Positions 1 through 8,800 of a stretch of DNA of 56,453 nucleotides are shown one piece after another. The position numbers and the translations under genes were made by a program. The notes under the pieces are model-generated. The model was not told where the DNA came from. It searched no databases and worked only from the letters and a program-made list of their open reading frames with translations. The DNA lies in the NCBI GenBank assembly GCA_023515795.1, contig JALGPX010000067.1:1-56453 (forward strand), given 5' to 3'. How positions within the stretch are numbered: position 1 is the first letter of the stretch; each line of letters begins with the position of its first letter. Source of the stretch: Amoeboaphelidium occidentale. Its lineage: Eukaryota; Aphelidiomycota; Aphelidea.

Positions 1-1232
1 GATTACCTTGACGCGCCCATTCCAAAGTAGGTTAGAGGAGAGTTGTCAACAGGAACCTTTGAATATTTACTCTTTTGCAATACATGCCTCCAAGCGTATA
101 ATCTGTGAGCAAGACGTTGATTTTTCTTTCACTAAGATCATTTACATCAGACATAAGTATGATTAGAACATGCAAAATGGCAATGCGTTTGGTTTTAGAG
201 AAGGAGAACATTGGTGGTTATGTGAACTCCATTATTTAAAAGCAGTTTATTCAAGTCGAACTATCAGAATTCTCTTCATCCTGAGAGTTCACATTGTGAT
301 CAAGTTCTAGGGATGAGATTTCTCAGTCTGGAAGCACTGCAGCTACTCTTCCGTCGTACATTCGCCAAGTTTCACTACCGATATTCCAGTTTTATGGATA
401 CATGAGTGTGAATCATTTAAAGTATGGGGTGTTAACAAGCTACACATCAAGCCATTTTCTGCGACGGGTAGATGTTGAAATTAATTAATGAATTTACTTA
501 ATGATCTGAATTATCTTGTTTATGTATTAGTGTGTAATGTGCACAGTTTCAGAAAGATCAACGCTATTAGTAGATTATGTGCTACAGTTCTGGATAATAT
601 TTCGTAAAGATGATCGCTCATTGTAACTGTGTATCAATCACTTCAAGCTATAACTCAAGGTTGAAGTAAGATTGCTGGTAAGTTAACTAGCCGTGAAACA
701 ACTCACTTCCTGTACTATGTCATTCACGTGATCGGAAATGCTATCACTTAATCGCTTCAAGCAATTATAATAGATTTAAGGCGATATTAACAGGCACGTA
801 ACTGATATCTCCGATATTAACGATGAATTGAATCAAATGTTTCGTGAAGACTCCAACGAATTGGTACAGTTCTTTTTGGCTCTAAAGGAGATTTTCTTTT
901 ACCGCTGGTGCTATCAGGCCTTAAGACGCTATTGGTGTTGGGGTGGTTTTTATGTTTTATTTTTACCCCGAAAATGTTCGCTAGACGTAGATGGAGGGTT
1001 TTTCAAATTTTTCCTTCATCCTCGTGGCAGAGGTACTCTATGGTCTATCTTCGCGTGGCCAGTGCATGGGGCTGCGTAGGGAGAATTGGTTTTTTATGGT
1101 TCTGGTGTTTTATTTATCGCAATGGCCCTAGAATACATTTTTGTCCAAGAATTACAGCCCCACAGTTCCCCAAGTGGTTTGTGTCGGTTGCCTGTCACCT
1201 GATTTGATTAAGATAAATAAATCGCTACGTTC
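1..1232. other. Gene-free stretch, nothing recognised
   Basis: No open frame here has family-like composition; those present (for example around 828-1207) are short, rich in Phe/Trp/Arg and overlap each other in different frames, as expected of non-coding DNA. No tRNA, repeat array or promoter signature stands out. It lies 3' of the truncated WD40 copy on the minus strand. Confidence 0.5.
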
Positions 1233-1505
1233 CTAACCTAACCATGCTGACGTTATCATTGTCGCGGTGTTCGCAACCAGAATATTTTGAACTTGTCCTG
1301 AATGTGCAGCGAATTTTCTCTGTATACTTCCTGTTTCAATATCTTTCTGGACGACATCGTTTGAAGATGTCATCAGGATGGAGTTTTTGTAAACTGCAAT
1401 TCCGTAGATATTAGATGCAGTCGAATACGACATGAAACTCTTCTCATGCTGGAGAGTTGAAACCGATGGGAGAAGGCTAAGTACCAGCAGCAAAGCTTTT
1501 GACAT
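1233..1505 (-). pseudogene. Truncated 5' copy of the WD40 receptor-kinase gene
   Basis: Read from the ATG at 1505, this frame starts with a hydrophobic signal peptide (MSKALLLVLSLLPSVSTL) and then follows the N-terminus of the protein starting at 5345: LQHEKSF against LEHDKSF, and MTSSNDVVQKDIETG against LTSSSDIVEKDTKTG. It stops after about 90 residues at MITSAWLG, where the longer relative continues MITSGFDD into its first WD repeats. The frame is open upstream to 1601 but that part does not look coding. It lies downstream of the full gene on the same strand. It could be a decayed tandem duplicate or a first exon whose continuation I cannot find. Confidence 0.6.
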
Positions 1506-1665
1506 TGTGTTGACGGGGAGAAAATGTTGTTTGAAAAGTACACAACGCTGATACGCACTCTCCCGCTTGTATACGAGATTCCAAACGATCGATATAGTCA
1601 ACTGCTGGTTCGAGCAGATAAACTATCATCATACTAAAAAAAGAAATGTTATTTTTATGGCATAT

Positions 1666-4600
1666 TCAGTTCCATGGAACTCTTCTTGTCAAGACTTCAT
1701 AAGTAACACCAAAGAAAGAAAAAATATCATATTTCTTGAAATCAACGCTATTGTACTTCTTTGTCCGAAAGTTTCTAAATGCTTCTGGAGCCGCATATGG
1801 AACTGAAATACCTTTTAGCGAAGCAATTGTAAACATTCTTGCTGATACAATACTTTCGGAGAGAACTTGAGTAATGCCAAAGTCAGTTAGAAAACAGGAC
1901 GGCAAACCGTTTACTACTTCTACCAAGACATTTGCTGTTTTTAAATCACAGTGCGCCAAGTAATGGGAATGCATGATCTGTAAAGCCAACGAAATTTCTT
2001 TCAAAACTTTAACCATGGCCTTGCTGGAAACAGCCGTCCGATGCAAATAATCATTTAACGAGCCTCCAGAATAGTACTTTAAAATCATAGAGTAAGGCCT
2101 CTCGGTATATCCAATTATTTGACAGAAATGAGGAAAGGTCGATAGCATGATCATTATTCCGACTTCTTGAAAGAATGCATCTTGTGCCGCTTTGTTCTTC
2201 ATTATAACAATCTTTTGCACAACTGCTTGGCGTACTCTTTTTTCTAACACAGGATCCATGATTCTTGCAGTGAATAACTCTCCGCCGCCACCAGCTGCTA
2301 TTTTCTTTACAGCGACGATCGAAGATGTCGGAATAAAGTACGCAGCGTGTTTTGAAATTCCCATCACTGAATTCACTACAGTTTCCAGATCCGTAATTGC
2401 ACTCCAAGTTTCAGGTCCTATTGTTTTGGAAGGGGAAAATGCAATTAATCTGCGTGAATGTTTGTAGTAAAACAAGGTACAAATAATGAACAGAAGCAAA
2501 GCACCAATAATAACGACCGCAATGAGCGAAACGGCATTAAAATTCGCAACAGACGAAGACCCGGACAATTTTTTAAATATTGCTGAATACTTCCTGGTTG
2601 GGCCTTTAGTGCTTTTGATACTAGAAGTTTGAGTAAGACGCTTTTCTGGAAACTTTGGACTAAACATAAGAACTTTTGAGTCTTCACTTCCAGAAAAGAC
2701 ACTTCCATTATGACAAAGAACTGCCGTCACAGATTTTGAATGACCAAAGTAAACATCTTCATGTTTTCCGGTAACAGTGTTCCATCTTCTTATCACTTGA
2801 TCTGATCCGCCAGAAAATAGAACATCATTGCACAAACTTAACGAATTCACGGGACCTAAATGACCAAGAGCGCTAGCAGAGTATCTTTTCAAAATATTTT
2901 TAATACTTTTGTCTGCGATCGACCACTGAATTATAGTTTTATCATCAGAAGCTGAATAAAGATTATCATCTTCAGCCAATAAATAATTGATTTGAGATGT
3001 GTGCCCTTTGAGCGCAAATAGCGGCTCAAGAGTGTCACCATCCCAAGAAAATATATCCCCAGCCTTGGATCCCACAAATACCATGTTATCAAAGGCACAA
3101 ATTGAAGCTAAGGGTCTTGTTGATGACGTAGATCTTGCCTCCTGCCCTGAACTGATTCGAGGCAAGATTGTTATAATCGAATCTCCTTGAATAAGATATA
3201 ATTGGTCACCGTAAAGAGAAAAGCCTCTCAGTGGATCTTCGCTTGAATACGTTTTGACTGGCGATGCAGTCCAATTATTCAAACCAAACTGCATCAGTAA
3301 TCCGTCTATGGAAGCCGAGAAGATATTGGAATCTGCAACTACCAAACTTGTGATTTTTTTAGAATGGTAAGATCTTGAAATGATAATGTAAGCATTCTCG
3401 ATGTCGAAGATGTTGATTTCTCCGTTCAAAAGTCCAACAAGCAAGTAATCATTTAACGCGATCAACGACGACACAGAAAAATTTCGACTTTCAAAAGAAA
3501 ATGCCACCTTCCGAGTCGCTAGATTCCATCGTTTAACAGAGCCATCAGAGCTAGCAGAATAAAGGTTACCAGCTTCATCAAAACACAGGGAATAAACCGC
3601 GTCTCTGTGGCCCTGTAATGAATCAATAACGGAAAGAGTAAAATAATCTCGGATTCTTATTACATTATCTTGATGTCCAGTAAATACAAGATTTGCTCTG
3701 GATGTTATGTAAAGACATATAAATGATTCTACGGTTTAACGTAAAGTTATTAAAATACCTTGAAAAGCGGTAATTTCTTCTCCTGTTAGAGGATTCAACA
3801 GAAGTATTCCATCTGAAGTGCCGCTGATTAAGAAGTCATCATTTACATGAATAGCCTGAGCATAGTACGTTGCTAAAATTAGCTTTCACAGTTAAACTTA
3901 CTTTGAATTGAAAGGATTGCTTGTGCATTTTCTGTGGACCAAAATTTGATTGTCCTGTCCGAAGATCCTGAGTATAAAATGCTACCTTTGAGATCCAAAG
4001 ATGGTATTTGAGCGGTATGCCCAAAAAACTCCAAATCAAGCGTTCCATGTCGTATATTCCACTTCTTTATGACCAAATCGAATCCTGCTGAGTACACATG
4101 CTCGTCACCAGAAGTTAGAAAACTAACAGTGCCAGTATGACCCGTTAGTACTCTTACAATAGACCAAACGGTCAAATTCCATTGTCTCACGGTAGCGTCA
4201 GTGCTTCCAGAAAACAAAAAGTCTCCCTTCACTAGTAAGCAGTTAATACTTCCAGTATGTTCTGTTAGGGTTCTGAAAGGTTCAACGTTGTTAATAGACG
4301 TATCCCATGCATGAATTTCTTCATTGTCGCCTGCATCAATAACAAAGTTACTCCATAATGCTGCGGACCGTAGAACTCGGTTACGGCCTCCAAAGATAAA
4401 GATCGGCTCACCAGTTGTTAAGTTCCATTTAACCACAGTAGCATCACCTGAGCCAGAATACAATTCCTGATTCTTCCACGCAAAAGTTCTTATAAAATTG
4501 ATGTTGGTTCGAGGGAAAACTTGAAGAACTTCTCCATTGTCGATACTCCATTTTATCACGAAACCTTTGAAGCCGCCAGAATAGAGAACATTGTCTATCA

Positions 4601-5345
4601 CTACCAAAGCTGTGACACTCGCCGGATGCAACCAGAAAGTTCTTAGCAGCTGACCATTCTCAGAGTCCCAACATATAATGCTTTTATCAGAAGAACCAGA
4701 AAATAGAAGCGAACCAGTAGCATAAAGACTTAAGACTGTGTCCGCATGTCCTTCGAAGCTTATGAGCAAAGTTGAAGATGGGTAATGATACTTCTCAACG
4801 GGAGGTCCAAGGTACAATTTGCCAACATAAAGATAATTTTCAAGAACGAAAACAGCGTACACCTGAACACCCATGTTGAAAGTGTGTACCACTTTGCCTG
4901 TGATCAAATTGATCTGCCTGACTTTACCATCCAAGCCACCAGTAAACAACTGGTTATTTTGCAATGATATACTTTGAACTTGAGTATTGAGAGATCCAAC
5001 CCAAATTCTCTTCAGTACTGCACCAGTTTCCAAGCTCCAAACGATGATCATATCGTCAAACCCTGAAGTTATCATCTCGGAGGCATTTGTGACGATAATT
5101 CCAACCACTGTACTGGTGTGTGCGCTGAATGTTCTAACAACAGCCCCGGTTTTAGTATCCTTCTCTACAATATCGCTTGACGATGTAAGAAGCAACGAAT
5201 CCTTGAACAAAGCTATCGAGTAGACCATTGTGGCACCATCTTGAAGCTGGAAACTTTTATCATGCTCTAAAGCTGAACTTAGAGGCGATATCATCAAGAA
5301 AAGCAGGAAAGTAAAGATCATTCTGCTGCAGATGGAAGTTTTCAT
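1666..5345 (-). CDS. Secreted-side WD40 propeller, transmembrane segment and kinase (receptor-like kinase)
   Basis: Three exons (5345-3902, 3872-3759, 3695-1666) join in frame into about 1195 residues. The N-terminus is a signal peptide (FTFLLFLMISPLSSA). Roughly residues 30-870 are a long run of WD40 repeats with recurring SGSSD and W-N endings, enough for about two beta-propellers. One hydrophobic span (about 904-928, LIAVVIIGALLLFIICTLFYY) is followed by basic residues. The C-terminal part is a protein kinase of TKL-like appearance: Gly-rich loop AAGGGGELF, catalytic loop HCDLKTANV (Asp about 1103), DFG (about 1124) and APE. HCD replaces HRD, so it is a non-RD kinase. The kinase ends soon after the RRVPWN region, so the last C-lobe helices seem absent. 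The propellers would face outside. Ligand and pathway are unknown. Confidence 0.82.
3696..3758 (-). other. Intron 2 of the WD40-kinase gene (63 nt)
   Basis: On the minus strand it begins GTATTT and ends CCAGAG, with ACATAAC as a likely branch site. Removing it joins two WD40 reading frames with no stop and rebuilds a continuous repeat region. Confidence 0.75.
3873..3901 (-). other. Intron 1 of the WD40-kinase gene (29 nt)
   Basis: A 29-nt interval beginning GTAAGT and ending TTTTAG, with AGCTAAT close to the 3' end. Removing it joins the 5' WD40 frame (ending AILSIQ) to the next WD40 frame and bypasses the stop that otherwise ends the first open frame at 3879. Confidence 0.75.
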
Positions 5346-5477
5346 TATGAACTATACAGGGATGTTATGAAGCGTTGTTTGATCTGACTTGCGCCGCCTG
5401 TCGATAAACATATTTGGCCAATATCAACCTGTTTTACTTCTTCAATTGAGTTGAAACAGCATTTTCGAGTTTTATAA
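5346..5477. promoter_or_regulatory. Short bidirectional promoter region
   Basis: Only 132 bp separate the start codons of the divergent WD40-kinase and CCCH genes, so both promoters must lie here or inside the genes. I see no clear TATA box; this is inferred from layout only. Confidence 0.4.
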
Positions 5478-6497
5478 ATGTTGAGACAAAACCAGTCAAG
5501 TTCAGGCAGCTATAGGTCTCAAAGGATTTGTCGCCATTACGAAAATGGCTACTGCAGATATGGAGCCAATTGCCGATTTCTGCATCCACAGACTGTAACA
5601 AGAGTGTATGATTCCTCAAGTTCAGATGAAGAAGAGGTTCCACCTCCACCGATTGCCCGTGCTGGTTATGCTAAAATGTTGCCGCCTGATGACGTCTACT
5701 TGGTTGGTTATGCAGTCGCCGCAATTCGTATCGATGATGAACCTAAGTATTCTCCAAAGGATCAATGGAAAGCCCAGTGTAAATTCGATAAATGCGATGT
5801 GACACATGCTAACGAGAAGGAAGTTATCAATTGCGAGCATTATCACTCTAAAGAAGAACTCAGAAAATACTCCAATCTGTTTTGTGGCATATGGGACGAG
5901 AAAGGGTTCTGTACGAAGAAAGGGTGCAAGTTTTCCCATTCACTGTCTGATGAATTGTCTCAACTTCAAAGTACTTTAGCTGCATTGGATGATTTGAGTC
6001 TCAAGAAGGTTTTCAGTTCTCTGCCTGGCGACAAGTTACAAGGCCTACGTTCTGTGATACCGTTCAGGCCAAAGAAAGTGTGTCTGTTAAAGGAATGTTT
6101 TGGAAAGACCGTAAAGTACTCTGTATCGATTGGAAATGACCACATAAAAGATTTAACAGGAAAGCAAGTCGTATCTGAGTGTTACCGTCAATTGAGACAA
6201 AGAAAAGGCTCTCTGTTACAGGCTACATCATTCCAAGAACAAATGTTGAACTTGCGCACTTATATTGATGAACTTCCTTACAAGACACGCAAAGCGTTTG
6301 GTCCTAAATTCAATGAGCTCAAGACTATTCTGCATCATGCACATCATAATTCTTCTTACGATATTGTATCAGCGGGCGAAATTTCCAAAGATGATATGAT
6401 TGTAGTTGTGATGAGTGATATTGAAGACTTATTCGCCGCGCTTTTAGGCCCTGGCGTTGCAGTATCTATAGACAGGATGCGACAACATAACTATTAA
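5478..6497 (+). CDS. CCCH zinc-finger protein
   Basis: A 339-residue protein. Residues 18-36 form a canonical CCCH finger (C-x7-C-x5-C-x3-H: C18, C26, C32, H36). A second finger at C136, C145, C150, H154 has spacing C-x8-C-x4-C-x3-H. Between them C101, C106, C119 and H121/H123 could form a further divergent finger. An acidic Ser-rich stretch (SSSSDEEE) follows the first finger. The rest, about 160-339, is basic and without a domain I recognise. CCCH fingers usually bind RNA, so a role in mRNA processing or decay is likely but not shown. The stop is 5 bp from the convergent CLYBL-like stop. The ATG at 5478 precedes the first finger with no better alternative. Confidence 0.8.
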   Translation: MLRQNQSSSGSYRSQRICRHYENGYCRYGANCRFLHPQTVTRVYDSSSSDEEEVPPPPIARAGYAKMLPPDDVYLVGYAVAAIRIDDEPKYSPKDQWKAQCKFDKCDVTHANEKEVINCEHYHSKEELRKYSNLFCGIWDEKGFCTKKGCKFSHSLSDELSQLQSTLAALDDLSLKKVFSSLPGDKLQGLRSVIPFRPKKVCLLKECFGKTVKYSVSIGNDHIKDLTGKQVVSECYRQLRQRKGSLLQATSFQEQMLNLRTYIDELPYKTRKAFGPKFNELKTILHHAHHNSSYDIVSAGEISKDDMIVVVMSDIEDLFAALLGPGVAVSIDRMRQHNY

Positions 6498-6502
6498 AAC
6501 AT

Positions 6503-7483
6503 TTATTTTACCTTAGATTGATTTTCTTCAACATTAATTCCTGCATTCATGAGAACTTTCATTGCCTGTTTTACCATTGGAAGATCAATGACTTTACCAT
6601 CTAGGTCGAACGCACCAACTCCTTCAAGATTGTGTTTCTTGGCTCCCTCTATAATCTTTCTAGCAAAATCAATTTGTTTCTCTGATGGCTGAAACAATTC
6701 TTGAATGATTTCTAATTGATCAGGATGAATAGCTTGTTTGCCTGTAAAGCCCATATTCATTCCATTCTCGCATTCCCATCTCAAACGTTCAGAATTCTTA
6801 AAATCAATGCAAACAAGATCAATTGCTTGGAGATCATAAGCCTTGGCTGCATTCACAACAGCGGATCGCGCGTAAAGCATTTCTAGCAAGGACTCTGTTC
6901 TTGATATTCCTGTATCAGCACAGTAGTCTTCCGAGGCAAACACCAAACCGGCCATATAGTTAGAGCTCTGAGCTATGGAATCAACACGCTGCAATGATTT
7001 AGCTGATTCGATACATGCCAAATACTGTAAAGGTTTGAAAGAAGGATCCCTAACTCTCTTGACACGATCTTCAACTTTTTTGACGTCATCAGCAGAATCT
7101 ACTTTCGGAATTACAATTGTTTCAAGTTCCTGAAGTCCAGCGATCGCTTCCAAGTCTTCACTTCCTAAACCAGATCCAACGGCATTAATTCGAACCGCCC
7201 TTTCAAATGGAGTTCCTAATCCAAAAGCTTTTAACTTCATAGCAACCATTTTTCTTGCATCGACCTTCTTTGAAAGTGCTACGCCATCCTCCAAGTCCAG
7301 TACAACTGTGTCAACTTTCCCAGCCAACTTATCAATCTTTTGTAACTTTCTCTCGTCTGAACCCGGAACGTTAAACAGCGTACGCCTCTTTCGGTAAGAT
7401 TTTAAAGTATTTCCATTAGAATGGGTCACAGAGTAATTTCTGCAGAGTGGCTGGTTAATGGCGAACCTTGTTCTCGCCAGCAT
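6503..7483 (-). CDS. CLYBL: Mitochondrial CLYBL-like citramalyl-CoA lyase (HpcH/HpaI family)
   Basis: Starting at the ATG at 7483 gives 326 residues; the frame stays open upstream to 7666, but that part overlaps the start of the divergent gene and does not look coding. The N-terminus (MLARTRFAINQPLCRNYS) is a typical mitochondrial presequence. The body is a CitE/HpcH-type TIM barrel: RRTLFNVPGSDERK, VVLDLEDGV, RAVRINAVGS, IVIPKVDSADD, ACIESAKSL, GLVFASEDY and GKQAIHPDQ, which include the acidic metal-binding and Arg CoA/acid-binding positions of the family. Family members split citramalyl-CoA or malyl-CoA in the mitochondrion. The exact substrate cannot be read from the sequence. Confidence 0.85.
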   Translation of the reverse strand: MLARTRFAINQPLCRNYSVTHSNGNTLKSYRKRRTLFNVPGSDERKLQKIDKLAGKVDTVVLDLEDGVALSKKVDARKMVAMKLKAFGLGTPFERAVRINAVGSGLGSEDLEAIAGLQELETIVIPKVDSADDVKKVEDRVKRVRDPSFKPLQYLACIESAKSLQRVDSIAQSSNYMAGLVFASEDYCADTGISRTESLLEMLYARSAVVNAAKAYDLQAIDLVCIDFKNSERLRWECENGMNMGFTGKQAIHPDQLEIIQELFQPSEKQIDFARKIIEGAKKHNLEGVGAFDLDGKVIDLPMVKQAMKVLMNAGINVEENQSKVK

Positions 7484-7578
7484 GCTGTAATTTGATTGGT
7501 ACAAAAAAGCTTGATAATTGTTTCGACGTCTATCTACATTTATTTTTTTGTCAATATTCAGTCTAAGAACAAAGAAAC

Positions 7579-8061
7579 ATGATAAAGTCGTTAATCTTGT
7601 TGGGATTGCTAGTCGTTTCGCAAGTCCAGACAAAATATCACGCTGGCATTTGTCTTTCAACTCCAAGCGTGTTCATGTTGAACAAATGCGAGAAACCATC
7701 AAGATCATCAGATAATGATACTTTTGTTCCTTCAATGATCAAGAACACAATTCTATCACAGTATATCATTGAAAGAAAACCAACTGCACCAGCTGATACG
7801 CCATGCCCTTACGATCTGTTGAAGCAAGATATGAAAGAAGTTGGCTGTTTTGATGTTCAAGCGGAACCTCTAAGATCCACACTTCCTATTCCTCACAAGC
7901 ATAATTGTGAATCTGCATGTTTCTTCTCAAAGGAATGCACAGCTGCGACATGGGACGGTAGAAAGTGTCACTTGTTCAAAGGGAAAGTATTCCTGCGCAG
8001 ATCACTATGGAACTTTGCTACGAAATGCTCCACGCTCTTAAGACAAAACAAGGGAAAATAG
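7579..8061 (+). CDS. Small secreted Cys-rich protein with PAN/Apple-like domain
   Basis: A 160-residue protein with a clear signal peptide (MIKSLILLGLLVVSQVQT). The mature part is Cys-rich. Residues about 95-150 have the PAN/Apple layout: CFDV, then CESACFFSKECTAATW, then CHLFKGK and a closing Cys in FATKC. PAN modules bind proteins or carbohydrates outside the cell. The last residues are basic (LLRQNKGK). The ATG at 7579 puts the hydrophobic segment at the very N-terminus. The gene is divergent from the CLYBL-like gene (95 bp between starts) and nearly touches the convergent EBP gene. Role unknown; an adhesion or host-contact function is only a guess. Confidence 0.65.
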   Translation: MIKSLILLGLLVVSQVQTKYHAGICLSTPSVFMLNKCEKPSRSSDNDTFVPSMIKNTILSQYIIERKPTAPADTPCPYDLLKQDMKEVGCFDVQAEPLRSTLPIPHKHNCESACFFSKECTAATWDGRKCHLFKGKVFLRRSLWNFATKCSTLLRQNKGK

Positions 8062-8073
8062 ATCATTAAAATT

Positions 8074-8757
8074 TTATTCTTCCTTCTCGAAGACTTCATC
8101 CTTTTTTACAGCCTTTGAAACTGTGAAGGATCTTCCTTGTAAAACTTCGGAACAACACCACGAAGGAACTGCGATCCATGGAAAGTTCATCAAAACAAAG
8201 TAACCAAAGAAGTACGCGACCTCTGGTCTAGACTCTTTGAAACCTGTAACAGCTGAAGTGAAGTAATACAAAATACAGCCGTACAGTTGACCTAGCGAAA
8301 CAAGGAAAGCCAGAATGTCAACATTTCTGCTCTTCGCCAAACAGTAAGCGATGTAAAGACTCAGAGGGCCTTCAACGTACGCAGTAACTAATTCGATTCC
8401 CAAAACAGTTCCATCAGCAGTCAAGTAACGTGAATCAGATTTAGCGTACTCCTTCCAAGCTTGACCAAACCAGCTCAAGTCCGAAGCCAACGACTCACCG
8501 CCAAAGTACAAATTTACCAAAGTTTTGGTTACGAAGTAGCCCTCAAAGAATGTGTGAATAAGTCCGCAGATCCAAAACCACATTCCGGTTAGCTTGGTAA
8601 CGGTTGGTAAACCTTTGGTTGCTTGTAAATAGCCAACAGAGGCAGCCCCCACTACAGCGAAAAACGGAACTAAAATGGAAAGGAACGAATAAGTGTTCTC
8701 CTTGTAATTGTCAAGAACAATGTTCTGCGGGTAATAAGGATGTTGCAATTCAATCAT
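8074..8757 (-). CDS. EBP: EBP-type sterol delta8-delta7 isomerase (EXPERA family)
   Basis: A 227-residue membrane protein of normal EBP length. Diagnostic pieces are CGLIHTFFEGYFV (His and Glu of the active site), WKEYAKSDSRY, GIELVTAYVEGPLSLY, QLYGCILYYFTS and FFGYFVLMNFPWIAVPSW, all matching the emopamil-binding-protein family in order. The enzyme shifts the sterol double bond from C8 to C7 in the endoplasmic reticulum. Four or five hydrophobic spans are visible. Most well-known fungi use the unrelated ERG2 for this step, so an EBP is a useful taxonomic hint. It ends in an acidic/basic tail (KKDEVFEKEE). Confidence 0.9.
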   Translation of the reverse strand: MIELQHPYYPQNIVLDNYKENTYSFLSILVPFFAVVGAASVGYLQATKGLPTVTKLTGMWFWICGLIHTFFEGYFVTKTLVNLYFGGESLASDLSWFGQAWKEYAKSDSRYLTADGTVLGIELVTAYVEGPLSLYIAYCLAKSRNVDILAFLVSLGQLYGCILYYFTSAVTGFKESRPEVAYFFGYFVLMNFPWIAVPSWCCSEVLQGRSFTVSKAVKKDEVFEKEE

Positions 8758-8800
8758 GTTTTAGCGGAGGAAAACGAAGATTACTCAGGACAAAACGTTT

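Noticed and set aside
828-1207. Overlapping plus-strand open frames near the left end
   Set aside because: Composition is random-like, the frames overlap each other, and no homologue-like motif is present.
1232-1243. Telomere-like repeat CCTAACCTAACC
   Set aside because: Only about two units, inside the end of the truncated WD40 frame; no longer array nearby.
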